From JAFGJQ01 sp964495075 (GTDB taxonomy: Bacteria > Planctomycetota > Phycisphaerae > UBA1845): a stretch of DNA of 64,000 nt. The stretch spans positions 1 through 64,000 of the forward strand of contig CAZBUJ010000009.1 in NCBI GenBank assembly GCA_964495075.1, read 5' to 3'. Every line of letters starts with the position of its first letter. The first letter of the stretch is position 1. The notes below the pieces were generated by a model. That model made no database searches and was not told the DNA's origin. It saw only the letters and a program-made list of their open reading frames with translations. Both the position numbers and the translations under genes were made by a program. Below are positions 1 to 9,400 of the stretch, one piece after another.

Positions 1-71
1 GGCTTAAGGAGCACGCTTGGAAAGCGTGTGTGCGGGTTACCGTACCGCGGGTTCGAATCCCGCCCTCTCCG
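1..71 (+). tRNA. tRNA-Ser (GGA), 5' end cut by the window
   Basis: The window starts inside the D-arm. An anticodon stem cacgc/gcgtg (12-16 and 24-28) encloses the loop TTGGAAA, giving anticodon GGA at 19-21. A long variable arm typical of class II tRNAs follows (about 29-47), then a T-arm with TTCGAAT flanked by gcggg/cccgc, and an acceptor 3' strand ending in CCTCTCC plus discriminator G at 71. The first 15 or so bases lie outside the window. No CCA is encoded. Confidence 0.93.
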
Positions 72-145
72 TTGTTCCTGCCGGCGGGAAGCGAGCGCGG
101 TGGCCGGTCCGACAGAGTACGCCGCCGCTCATCACGATCAAGGGG

Positions 146-472
146 TCATGTTGACTTCACGGCGTCTTCTATCGCCCCGTCCTCGATCAGCGTAGAGAGC
201 GTCGTGAGCCGCCGTGACAGTTCCTCGTGCAGGTCGCCGAGCTGCGTTGCTTTCGTGTGCAGCAGGCGCGCCGCGTCCTCGAATTCAGGGTGCCGATTCA
301 TAAGCCGCACCAGCCACGAGCACGACTCCCGCAGGCCATCGGAGATCTCTGCGACGTTCATGGAAGCCAAGGCCAGGTCCCCCAGCTTCTCGCGTATGGC
401 CCGCGTGAGGCAGTCGGCCCCCGCATCGTCGGCGCAATGTCGATGCCCGCTACGCAGCTCTTCGCCATTCAT
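146..472 (-). CDS. small hypothetical helical protein
   Basis: I do not recognise this 108-residue protein. It is charged and predicted mostly helical, with heptad-like spacing in the second half (ATQLGDLHEELSRRL), no signal peptide and no membrane segment. The ATG at 472 is chosen because AAGGAG sits 8 nt upstream; an in-frame ATG at 490 has no comparable site. The start overlaps the end of the chemoreceptor remnant upstream on the same strand, so the gene may once have been its operon partner. A four-helix-bundle accessory or sensory role is possible but unproved. Confidence 0.5.
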   Translation of the reverse strand: MNGEELRSGHRHCADDAGADCLTRAIREKLGDLALASMNVAEISDGLRESCSWLVRLMNRHPEFEDAARLLHTKATQLGDLHEELSRRLTTLSTLIEDGAIEDAVKST

Positions 473-771
473 GGTTACGCTCCTTGCCATCGTTGTTGGG
501 GGCCCACCGCTCAGCCGGTTGGGCGCTCATGGGTGTCTTGGCAGCGGGCCCGACCTTCTGAAACCCGAACTGCGCGTATCGATCGATCACTGCAAAGCCT
601 CTGCCGCGCGGAGCATGAAGTCTTTTTCCTGTTGGCGTCATCCGCCTTTTCGACGCAGCCGGCCACCGTGCGCTGGCTCGCCCAGCTCACGCAACCCAGG
701 GTACAGGCGATCAGGACGACGACACCGAAGCCCAGGTACACTTTCGTTGCCGGCTTCGCTCGCTTGAACAC
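450..771 (-). pseudogene. remnant of a methyl-accepting chemotaxis protein (N-terminus, frameshifted)
   Basis: A GTG at 771 behind AGGAG begins a chemoreceptor-like N-terminus: a basic stretch, then a membrane helix with the signature KVYLGFGVVVLI, then VEKADDANRKK, which resembles the start of many MCP periplasmic four-helix bundles. A run of A residues near 638 coincides with loss of frame: one frame continues as DFMLRAAEAL, as in intact receptors, and stops soon after. Another frame runs to 450 through GFQKVGPAAKTPMSAQPAERW, which has the look of an MCP C-terminal tail. If that is right, the gene lost nearly all of its sensor and signalling domains by internal deletion. The N-terminal assignment is reasonable; the C-terminal tail is speculative. 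The bipartite repeat at 938-991 lies upstream. Confidence 0.4.
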
Positions 772-937
772 GGGTCCGGTCTCCTGCAAATCGAGCGAAG
801 GCCGTTGGCACGCGGTCAGCCGCGGTGCCGGCGACGTCGCTGGCGCCGCTCGGGAGCATTACGGCGGCCCTCGGATTTGCCGACTACCTCACTTCGCCCC
901 CATTTCGGCGCGCGGATGTCGACAGAAACGGGGCGCT

Positions 938-991
938 CTGTTGATCGATCAAGCTGCCCCTGGGACTAAATCCCTTGAATTAGCCAACTTT
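938..991 (-). promoter_or_regulatory. bipartite repeat, copy A, with TTGATCGATCAA palindrome
   Basis: Read on the minus strand this is TTGGCTAATTCAAG, 21 nt, then the perfect 12-bp palindrome TTGATCGATCAA followed by CAG. The same arrangement recurs at 3567-3620 with 20 nt between the blocks. It lies about 170 nt upstream of the chemoreceptor remnant. A regulator operator or an unusual promoter is the likeliest meaning; it fits no sigma-70, sigma-54 or FliA consensus that I can match confidently. I see nothing else in 772-1115. Confidence 0.45.
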
Positions 992-1115
992 CGGGCGCGC
1001 TCCCGCGCAGTCCGGGGCGCGGCATCCGGTGCCGCAGGCGAAGCGCGGCTCTTTCCGGCAGTCGATGGGGCTGGGCGCGGCGAAAGAGGCAACGGCCCTT
1101 CGTCTCCCAGGCGGC

Positions 1116-2786
1116 TCAAACCCCACGAGCCGCTGAGGCGGACGAGGCGCGCCGGTGGCGGAGAATCGTATCGATCAGGCGATCGCGGTCGATCGGTTTG
1201 GTGGCATAGTCGTCGCAGCCGGCGTGGACGCACTTCTCTCGGTCGCTTGCCATGGCGTGCGCCGTCAGGGCGATGATGGGACCGTCAAGGTTCTCGCTCC
1301 GCAGACGGCCGGTAGCCTCGTAGCCGTCCATCACCGGCATCTGCATATCCATCAGAATCACGTCAAACGGCCGGCCGGCATCGCGGGCGGAGAGTGCCTG
1401 GTCGACGGCAAGTCGGCCGTTCTCAACGACGGTCACCTCCGCGCCTGCTTTCCTGAGCACGAGAGTGGTCAAGCGCTGGTTGTCGGGTCCGTCTTCCGCC
1501 AGCAGGATGCGACAACCGTCCAGTGGCTTGGCGGTCAGCGGCCGGCGCCGGCCTTCCCGCGGAGCCGAGTTGGATTGGCTCGGAACGCGCGGCCTCGCCG
1601 CTCCGTCCGGGCACCCCGCGGCAATGGTGACACGGAACCGGGATCCCTTTCGCGGCGTCGATTCGACCAACGTTACGTCGCCGCCGAGCATCTCGGCGAA
1701 ACGCTTGCTGATGGTCAGACCCAGTCCAGTGCCCCCATGCCGCCGGACCGTTGAATCGTCCGCCTGCATGAACGGGCTGAACAGCCGCGCGGACTCCTCA
1801 GCGGTCATTCCTTGGCCGGTGTCGACCACGTCGAATTGCAGGAGCGGCGGTCCGTCACCCTTCACGCATGTCGCTTCCACCTGGACCTCTCCCTGCTGGG
1901 TGAATTTGACGGCGTTCCCGACCAGGTTGATCAGAATCTGCCGAAGGCGCGTTGGATCGGTGAACACTTGATCAGGAAGGGAACCGTTGCAGGTGAAGGC
2001 AAGATCCAGCCCGTTTCCTTCCGCCCACGCCTTCATGAGTACAAGAACCTCTGCGACGATCTCGGTCGGGGAGCACGGAATCATCTCGACAGTCGCCTTT
2101 CCGGCCTCGATCTTCGCCAGATCGAGTATATCGTTGATGATGCTCAGGAGGTGCTCGCCGTTACGCTTGATAATCCGCAGATGCTCGGACAGCTCCGTCC
2201 GTCCGAAGTCGCATTGCGCCGGGCATCCATCGAGCGCCAACTCCGTGAATCCCAGAATGGCCGTCAGAGGCGTTCGGATCTCATGGCTCATATTCGCCAG
2301 GAACGCGCTCTTGGCGACGGCCGCGGATTCGGCGGCGCATAGCGCCCGCTGGAGGTCGTCAGCATAGCGCTGCAAATCGCGCTCTTGCTGGAGCAGGCGG
2401 CCGCGATCGCATTCGAGCTGCTGAACCATCTGGTTGAACGAGACGGAGAACTCGCCGAGGAATTCTACGCGCTGGGAGAAGTCGCCGCGGGCAATCTGCT
2501 TGGTTTGCCACGTTAGATGTCGAAGCGCAACTTGCAGGCTCTTGAGGGCCCCGCCCAAGGCGAGTCGGCAGCGGACTTCCGCGTGGAGTTTGCCTTCGGA
2601 CAGGTTTCTGGCCGACCGCGTGGCCGACTCCAGGGCATCCGCCAGGCGATTGACGAACTCCGAAAGCTGGCGAATCTCGTCGTCCGGTCGTCCGTCCACG
2701 TCCAAACGTCGCGGGTGGGACCCCTTCAGCAGGTCATTCACCGTCCGCGTTACGTCATCGATCCGGCTTTTCTCACCCTTGTTCAT
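1116..2786 (-). CDS. soluble hybrid histidine kinase with receiver domain
   Basis: A 556-residue kinase with no membrane segment. Residues 1-125 form HAMP-like helices (GDFSQRVEFLGEFSVSFNQM), followed by a coiled coil to about 160. HisKA has the phospho-acceptor His168 in MSHEIRTPL. HATPase_c carries the N box (INLVGNAVKFT), DTGQGM and GTGLGL. A CheY-like receiver at about 425-545 has Asp480 in LMDMQMPVMDG and the conserved KPID lysine. The ATG overlaps the stop of the V4R gene by 4 nt, so the two are translationally coupled; the V4R protein is the likely input partner because this kinase has no evident sensor domain. The output regulator may be one of the NarL-type proteins nearby. Confidence 0.9.
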   Translation of the reverse strand: MNKGEKSRIDDVTRTVNDLLKGSHPRRLDVDGRPDDEIRQLSEFVNRLADALESATRSARNLSEGKLHAEVRCRLALGGALKSLQVALRHLTWQTKQIARGDFSQRVEFLGEFSVSFNQMVQQLECDRGRLLQQERDLQRYADDLQRALCAAESAAVAKSAFLANMSHEIRTPLTAILGFTELALDGCPAQCDFGRTELSEHLRIIKRNGEHLLSIINDILDLAKIEAGKATVEMIPCSPTEIVAEVLVLMKAWAEGNGLDLAFTCNGSLPDQVFTDPTRLRQILINLVGNAVKFTQQGEVQVEATCVKGDGPPLLQFDVVDTGQGMTAEESARLFSPFMQADDSTVRRHGGTGLGLTISKRFAEMLGGDVTLVESTPRKGSRFRVTIAAGCPDGAARPRVPSQSNSAPREGRRRPLTAKPLDGCRILLAEDGPDNQRLTTLVLRKAGAEVTVVENGRLAVDQALSARDAGRPFDVILMDMQMPVMDGYEATGRLRSENLDGPIIALTAHAMASDREKCVHAGCDDYATKPIDRDRLIDTILRHRRASSASAARGV

Positions 2787-3364
2787 CGGGTTCCGGGGCC
2801 GCCCTCGGCAGCGACGTGTGAGCCCATCTCACTTCCGTCCGCCACCGGCGCGGCCGCAAAGCGACAGACCCGGTCTCCTGTGCACCAGCAGTCCACCTCC
2901 TCGACATGGAACGGTATTCCCGTGTGCGCTTCGAGTATTCCGGCGATGAGGCCCTCGTCGAAGGTGCACACCGCTTCGTCCATGAGTGGCAGGCCGGAAC
3001 AATCGAGGTCCTCGCTCACGGTGAGTCTGAAGGTCATGTCTTCGAGGTCCGTGTCCTCCATGCGCAGGATGCCGATCTGGAGGTCCGTCATGAGCCTCTG
3101 GAGCTTTGCGACCAGATCGCTGAAATCCGACGGCGTCTCGATCAGGTTCTCGTAGATCGCTTTACCGGCGTTTTGTCCGGCGTCGTAAAAGATGCTTCTG
3201 GCCGTTTCCACATCCGTGTGTCTGATCGCTGCATCACGCACCGTGAACTGCATCAGGCGATACGCGGCCACACTCGTCCGTGGTCCCAGGTTGGGGCGAC
3301 CGAGTGTGATGTCACCCAAGTGCGACCACTCAAACTTGAACTCCTGGCGCTCGTCTTTGAACAT
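2783..3364 (-). CDS. V4R-domain sensor protein
   Basis: This 193-residue protein is a stand-alone V4R (4-vinyl-reductase) small-molecule-binding domain. Family features seen are a central helical segment (YDAGQNAGKAIYENL), a strand run with LRLMEDT-like and EEAVC-like elements (here ILRMEDTDLED and DEAVCTFDEGLIAGIL), and the cysteine-rich end CWCTGDRVCRF that closes most V4R domains. V4R domains bind hydrocarbons, vinyl tetrapyrroles or other small ligands and often feed kinases or regulators. The coupled kinase immediately downstream supports a sensory role. I prefer the ATG at 3364; an in-frame TTG at 3412 would add 16 residues, and neither has a strong Shine-Dalgarno sequence. Confidence 0.8.
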   Translation of the reverse strand: MFKDERQEFKFEWSHLGDITLGRPNLGPRTSVAAYRLMQFTVRDAAIRHTDVETARSIFYDAGQNAGKAIYENLIETPSDFSDLVAKLQRLMTDLQIGILRMEDTDLEDMTFRLTVSEDLDCSGLPLMDEAVCTFDEGLIAGILEAHTGIPFHVEEVDCWCTGDRVCRFAAAPVADGSEMGSHVAAEGGPGTR

Positions 3365-3566
3365 GGAACGGCTCGCCGAAGGTGTTGCGGCTTGGTTGGC
3401 GGGACGACTCAAAGCAACGCAATCGCCGCCCGGATAAACAGGTTACTCGCGCACACCGAAGTCACGCCCGATCCACCCCAAGGGAGGACCGGCCGATCTC
3501 GACCCGCCCGGCGACGCCCGCGACGCCCGACGCCGCGGCGCGGCCGTCGAGAGTCAGCGCGGTTTC

Positions 3567-3620
3567 CTGTTGATCGATCAAATCCAGCCCCCGCTGAATC
3601 ACTTAAATTAGCCAATTTGG
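3567..3620 (-). promoter_or_regulatory. bipartite repeat, copy B, upstream of the V4R-kinase operon
   Basis: On the minus strand TTGGCTAATTTAAG is followed by 20 nt and then TTGATCGATCAACAG. Against copy A (938-991) the first block differs at one base and the palindrome is identical. It lies about 200 nt upstream of the V4R start, in an unusually AT-rich patch for this DNA (to about 3635), which is where a promoter for the V4R-kinase operon is expected. The rest of 3365-3687 holds nothing I recognise. Confidence 0.45.
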
Positions 3621-3687
3621 GGTATATTTTGGCGTGATCCGAGCCGGGCCGCCGCGACGGCGGCGCCGGCACGACCTGTGTGCCGGC

Positions 3688-4344
3688 TCAGGCCTCGACC
3701 AAGCCCTCGCGAATTGCGAACCGGCACAGTTCGGCGCGGTTGTGAATGCCCAGCTTCTTCATCACATTGGTGGTGTGACGGTCAATCGTGTGCGCGCTGA
3801 GGTGCATGACCTGCGCCACCTCCTTGCGTGACATGGCCCTTCCGAGGTAACGCAGAAGCTCGAGTTCGCGTGGCGTCAGGCTCGCGGTGCGTGTCTGGGC
3901 CGGGGTGGCGAGCCGTACGCCGGTCGCCTCAATGACGAGTCGCGCCCGTACTTCGGGCGAGAAGCAGACCCTGCCCGCTCGAACTTCGCGGATGGCCCGG
4001 GCGACCGACTCAGGGTCCTCCACTTTGGTGAGATAGCCGGCGGCGCGTATCGCAAGAGCCCGCTCGATATAGCGATCGTGAAAGAAGGCGCTCAGGAAGA
4101 CGATCCGAGCTTGCGGGACCCGTGTCTGGATGGCCCGCGCGGCGTCAAACGTGTCCTGGCCTGGCATGTCGACGTCCAGGAGCACCACGTCGGGCCGGTG
4201 GTCCAGGGCCGCGGTCAAAGCGGCCTCGGCGCTCTCGACCGTCGCGAGCACACGGATATCGGGCAGCGCGTTCAGCCATGTCGCGAGCGTCGTGCGTACA
4301 AGCGAGTGATCATCGGCCAGGATTACGCGAATCGGTGTCGTCAT
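3688..4344 (-). CDS. NarL/FixJ-type response regulator
   Basis: A 218-residue DNA-binding response regulator. The receiver has the acidic pocket LADDH, phospho-acceptor Asp57 (LLDVDMPG) and Lys in GYLTK. A LuxR-type helix-turn-helix follows (SLTPRELELLRYLGRAMSRK to the recognition region SAHTIDRHTTNVMKKLGI). The true start is the ATG at 4344, which overlaps the TGA of the upstream kinase in an ATGA; longer frames upstream are only the other-frame reading of the kinase tail. The strict overlap makes the kinase at 4341-6407 the probable partner. Its last segment (HNRAELCRFAIREGL) is shared with the regulators at 11894 and 35601, so the three are close paralogues. Confidence 0.92.
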   Translation of the reverse strand: MTTPIRVILADDHSLVRTTLATWLNALPDIRVLATVESAEAALTAALDHRPDVVLLDVDMPGQDTFDAARAIQTRVPQARIVFLSAFFHDRYIERALAIRAAGYLTKVEDPESVARAIREVRAGRVCFSPEVRARLVIEATGVRLATPAQTRTASLTPRELELLRYLGRAMSRKEVAQVMHLSAHTIDRHTTNVMKKLGIHNRAELCRFAIREGLVEA

Positions 4345-6407
4345 TGTACTAAGTCCTTCAACCGGCCGGTGCTGAGAACGTCCGCCACGGCCTGCGACAG
4401 TTCCACGAGCGGGAACGGTTTGCGCATGAGCAAGTCGTGTGCCCCCAGGGCATCGCGGGGCACCTCGACCTGTGCGCTGATGATGATGGCCGGCACGGGG
4501 TCGCCGCGGGCACGAATCGCCCGGAGGCAATCCAGCCCGCTGCGATGGGGCAGGTCCACATCCACGATCAGGACGCGAAGCGCCGCCCGGTGTTCGAGAT
4601 AGCTGTCCCACATCGCGGCCCCGTCTGCGACGGGGAGCACGGTGTACCCGTTCTGAAGCAGCGTCGTGGCAACAATGTCGCGCACGTAGGGGTCGTCTTC
4701 CGCCAGGAGCAGCAGCTCACCGGCGCCGCGGGAGTCGCCGGCCACGACCGGCTCCGACCGTGAAGCCACCTCAGACGCTGCGCAAGGCAAGTATATCCGG
4801 AACGTCGTTCCAGCTCCAGGTGCTGACTGTACTTCAGTGCGTCCGTCGTGATTCTCAACAATGCTGCGGACGATGGCCAGCCCCAGGCCGGTGCCGGACC
4901 CCTGCGGCTTCGTCGTAAAGAAAGGCTCGAAGATGCGCTCCTGGACCTCGGGCGACATTCCCACTCCCGTATCGCTGACTTCGATCTCCGCTTCATGGCG
5001 TGCGACATCGTCTCTCTCACGCGAGCCGGCGGCGACTGAATCGCAGACGGCGGAGAGGGCGACACGCAGCCGGCCGCCATCGGGCATCGCGTCTCGCGCA
5101 TTAATGGCGAGATTCATGATAACCTGTTGCAGTTGCGTAGGATCCGCGCTGACGCACAGAGAAGGCTCACTCCGCGCGACAACGTCCACCTTGACGGTGG
5201 CCGGCATCAAATGGCGCAAGAGACCGGCGACGTCATGCAGCAGCGCGGCCACGTCCACCCGTTCCTTGGGGCTCGCGGTTCGACCGCTGAACGTCAGGAG
5301 TCCGCGCGTCACGCCGATAGCCTGGCGCACGGCAGCCTCGATCCCGTTGAGGCGCTCGTTCGCTTTGTGATCCGCAGACAGCTCGGCCCGGGCGAGCTCA
5401 GAATACCCGCGAATCGCCATCAGCATGTTGTTGAAGTCATGTGCGACACCGGCCGCAAGCTGTCCGATCGTCTCCATCCGTTGGGCGTGGCGCAGCGCCT
5501 GCTCCGCGCGGTTGCGCTCCGCCTCGGCGTTGATCGCGTGGAGGGCGACGGAGATGTCGCCCGCAACTTCACCGAAGAGAATGCGCTCGGTGTCGTCAAT
5601 TGTCAACGTCGCAGGCGCGCCAGCGAACAACACGCCTGGATTCCGGCCTCCGTGCCCCAGTCGGGCGGCCAATGCCTGATCACACGGATACCGGTGTCGC
5701 AGCGGACAATCGGGGCAGTCTACGGCACGAAGGCTGATGAGAACGCTGTTTGACTGGGCCAGTGCCTTTCGGACACAGGTTGGGTTGTCCCCACGGCCCA
5801 ACTGGTCGAGCATGGCCTGGAACGGCCCCTTGCCGAGACCCGCTTCCGCGCTGCAGTTCAGCTTGCCGTCCTCGTCGAATAGGACCGCCCAGGCGAAAGT
5901 GTAGCCACGATGCTTCACCAGGAGTTCGCAGACCCCACGCAACAGATGATCCCGAGCGTGCTCTCGGATAACAAGCTGATTGACGCGCCTGATGCTGTCA
6001 AGGACGGAGTTAAGCCGCGCGATCTGGCGATCGAGACGGCTCTTGTGCAGTGCGATCTCGATATTGGAGTGCAGCTCTCTCGTGGTGAACGGCTTGATGA
6101 TGTAGCCGTACGGGGCGGTCACCTTGGCCCTGCGGAGCAGCGGCTCGTCCGCATACGCCGTGGCGTACACGATAGGGATCTGGTAGGCGGACCGAATCTG
6201 CTCCGCCGCATCGATGCCATCCATCGAGCCACTCAGCACAATGTCCATCAGCACGAGATCCGGCCGCTCGTCCGCCGCCTTCCTGACCGCTTCGCCACCC
6301 GTGGCGACGATCCCGCTGACGGCGTACCCCAGGTCCTCCAGCGTGCTTTTGATCGCCTCGGCGGTGATCCGTTCGTCCTCGACAATCATGATTCTGGCGG
6401 TGCTCAT
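4341..6407 (-). CDS. hybrid histidine kinase: receiver - sensor - kinase - receiver
   Basis: A 688-residue soluble protein. Residues 1-120 are an N-terminal receiver (Asp55 in LMDIVL, Lys in YIIKPF). A GAF-like region (about 145-295) contains a cluster of cysteines (CPDCPLRHRYPC) that could bind metal or sense redox. HisKA has His323 in GVAHDFNN, followed by HATPase_c (NLAINARDAMPDGG, GTGLGLAIV). A C-terminal receiver has Asp in LIVDVDLP and Lys in MRKPFP. The ATG at 6407 overlaps the upstream kinase stop as ATGA, and the stop overlaps the regulator start the same way, giving a three-gene coupled relay. The cysteine cluster as a ligand site is my inference. Confidence 0.9.
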   Translation of the reverse strand: MSTARIMIVEDERITAEAIKSTLEDLGYAVSGIVATGGEAVRKAADERPDLVLMDIVLSGSMDGIDAAEQIRSAYQIPIVYATAYADEPLLRRAKVTAPYGYIIKPFTTRELHSNIEIALHKSRLDRQIARLNSVLDSIRRVNQLVIREHARDHLLRGVCELLVKHRGYTFAWAVLFDEDGKLNCSAEAGLGKGPFQAMLDQLGRGDNPTCVRKALAQSNSVLISLRAVDCPDCPLRHRYPCDQALAARLGHGGRNPGVLFAGAPATLTIDDTERILFGEVAGDISVALHAINAEAERNRAEQALRHAQRMETIGQLAAGVAHDFNNMLMAIRGYSELARAELSADHKANERLNGIEAAVRQAIGVTRGLLTFSGRTASPKERVDVAALLHDVAGLLRHLMPATVKVDVVARSEPSLCVSADPTQLQQVIMNLAINARDAMPDGGRLRVALSAVCDSVAAGSRERDDVARHEAEIEVSDTGVGMSPEVQERIFEPFFTTKPQGSGTGLGLAIVRSIVENHDGRTEVQSAPGAGTTFRIYLPCAASEVASRSEPVVAGDSRGAGELLLLAEDDPYVRDIVATTLLQNGYTVLPVADGAAMWDSYLEHRAALRVLIVDVDLPHRSGLDCLRAIRARGDPVPAIIISAQVEVPRDALGAHDLLMRKPFPLVELSQAVADVLSTGRLKDLVQ

Positions 6408-9400
6408 GACGGCGTATCCCTGAACCGGACCTGCACCTGCGTTCCGTTCTCGCGCCGGATGCTCACCGTACCGCCCAACTGGTCCGTAGCCAGGATCCGG
6501 ACGAGTCGGAGGCCGAGAGATTGAGTCTCGCTGCAATCGAGGTCCTTCGGTACGCCCACTCCGTCGTCCTTGACGATGAGTTCCACCGACCCGCTGCCGG
6601 TTCGAACCAGGGATATCCCCACGTGACCTCGCTTGCGCCCGGGGAACGCGTGACGCAGGGCGTTGGACAGCAATTCGTGAATGATCAGACCGCACGGAAT
6701 GGCCGTGGCCACGGCGAGCGTCCACTGCTCGACGTCCACCTCAACCTCGACTTGATCCGACGTCACCCCGTAAAGCCCCAGGGACTCGGTGACCAAGGCT
6801 TGAATGTAACCCCTGAGATTGATGCACGCCATGTCCTCAGCGGTGTAGAGTCGTTCATGGACCATCGCCATTGTCCGGATTCGACCGCGGCTGGCGGCCA
6901 GCAGCTCCCGCAGTTGCTCGTTTCCGGCTTGTCGGATCTGCAGGTCGAGGAGGCTCGCGATGACCTGCATGTTGTTCTTGACGCGATGATGGATTTCCCT
7001 CACCAGCAGCTCTTTCTCCCTGAGTTGTCTCACGATCCGCTCTTCCGCCCGCTTACGCTCCCGCTCCATCCGGTCTCGTTGCAACCGGGCGTTGAGGATG
7101 GGCGCGAGGTAGCCCGCGATGGTCTCAAGCAGCGCGGTGTTTTCCTCGGTGTACCCCCCGTCGCGGTTGGCCACGGACAGTATGCCGATGCTCCTGTCTC
7201 CGAATATGATGGGCGTGCTCAGAAAGCTGTGGATGGAAAGGTGGCCCGCCGGCGTGTGAAAGGGGCCGTTGGATACGAAGGACGTCTTCTCTCGGATCGC
7301 CCGTCCCCAGACGCTTTCTCCCCACGAGCCCGAAGGAAAGACGATCGGCTTGCCGGAGATCTGGCGTTGTTTCCAGACATCCTCAGTCAAACTTGGTGTA
7401 ACCAGATCCCCGTTGTCGGCGATGAACCCGAAAAGTCCCTGCGGGCTTCGAAGCACGTCGAGGATCACCGCAAGAACATCGCTATACATGTCCTCGTCGG
7501 GGGCGGTGAGAACGATGCTGGCAATTCGGTTGAGGATGGTCTTTTGGCGTTCCGATCGCCGCAGTTCCTCTTCCGCTTTTTTCCGCCGGGAGATGTCCAC
7601 CAGGACGGCGATGTTCCCAATGATGCGGCCCTCGGAGTCGTGCAAGGGCGACGCATAGATGCTGTAATCGATGGCCGTTCCGTCGCGTCTCTGCCGGCGC
7701 ACTTCCACGCCGTCGAGGGTCATGCCGGCGCGGATGCGTTCGCGGAAGCTCGCGAACTCCTCTTGGCTCTCCGCCGGCACCGTGGGCAGCGGGCGGCCCA
7801 CCACCTCCCGCGCACTCCACCCCAGCATTTTCTCCGCCGCCGGGTTCCAGACCGTCTGCACGTTGCCCGCCAAATCCAGGCCGATGATGGCCGTCGGCGC
7901 CGCTTCAATGACGGCCCGGAGCAATTCGTTTGATCGCTGCAAGTCATCCTGGGCTCGCTTGCGTTCGGTGATGTCGCGGACGGCGCCAATCAGGTAGTTC
8001 TTCTGGTCCTGAACCGTATAGCTGACGCTGATCTCCACGGGGAAAGTCGTGCCATCCTTGCGCTGGTGGGTGCTTTCCAGGGTCAGCCCGCCGGAGGTTC
8101 GTACCGCCTGCAAATGCTCCGCCCACCGAGACTCGCCCCGCATGCCCGGGTCGAAGTCGGAGACCCGCAGGTTCAGGAGCTCCTTCCGGGAGTAGCCCAG
8201 GACGCGGCCGGCCGTGTCGTTGACGTCCAGCACACGGCCCGTTTGCGGCTCAATCACGAAGATGGCGTCGTTGGACTGATCGGTGAGTTGCCGGAACAAT
8301 TGCAGACCGGCTTCGGCCCGAGCGTGGGCGGACCGCGTGCGTTGCGTCTCGATGCCGTAAGCCAGGTCGCTGGCCATCTCGCACAGCAGCCCGATCTCCC
8401 TGGCGTCAAAGCCGTCCGCCGCATCGGAGTAGATGCTCAGGGCACCCACCGGTTTTCCGCCCACGAAGAGCGGCAGACCGAGCGAACAGGCGGGTCCGTC
8501 CTTGTTTCTCCGCTCCGACCACGACGCGAGCACGGGATCATCCTCGGCTTGCCGCGCCACGCAGAACCGGCCGGTGCGGATGGCCCGACCCGTCGTTCCC
8601 ACGCCGCGCTCCGAATCGGCCCAGGTCATTCTCAACGCTTCCAGGTCGCCCGCTTCGAATCCGGCCTGGGCCATGGGTCGCACCGAGCGGGCGGCATCTT
8701 CCTCCGCGTAACCGACCCAGGCGGCGCGATACTCGCCGCTTTCCACCACGACCTGGCAGACGGCGGTCAGCAACTCGGCTTCGTGCGCGGCGCGAATCAC
8801 CGCTTGGTTGCACTCACTGAGGACGCGCAGGGCGCGATTTGCGCGGCACGATTCCTGTTCCGCCCGCTTGCGCTCGGCGATGTCCCAGGCGAGATCGGCC
8901 ATCAGACAGAGCGTCACCACGTCCCCGGAGCTGTAATCCTGCGGCTTGTTTCCCACGCCGAGAACCGCCACGATTCTGTCGCCGCGAAAAACCGGCACGA
9001 CCAGTTCCCGCACCACCGCGGCATGCCCCGGCGGATACCCCTTGCGGTGGGGCAGCGAGCTGTAATCGTTGTGAATGATCGGCCGACGTTCGCGGATGCA
9101 ATCGACCCAGACTCCGGCGACCGATATGTCATAGTGGCGGCCTTTCCCTTCCGCCGTGCAGAATTCCGCCTTGGTCCTGGTTGACCAGTTTTGCAGGGAC
9201 AGGGTTTTCTCGTCCGCTCCGAGAAAATGGTAGAAGCCAATGACGCTGCCGGTCAGTCCTTCCGCCTCGTTCAGCGTGGCCTCCAGCAGCTCATCCAGCG
9301 AGTGCGTGGCCGCGAACTGCAGCAAGCGCAGGCGGGCCGTGTTGACGCGCTCGATTCGCTTGCGCTCGGTGATGTCGCGATTGCTCGCGCGGCGTCCCAG

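Noticed and set aside
578..590. Third copy of the GATCGATCA palindrome core
   Set aside because: It lacks the flanking TTGGCTAATT block and lies inside the chemoreceptor remnant; short GATC palindromes are expected by chance.
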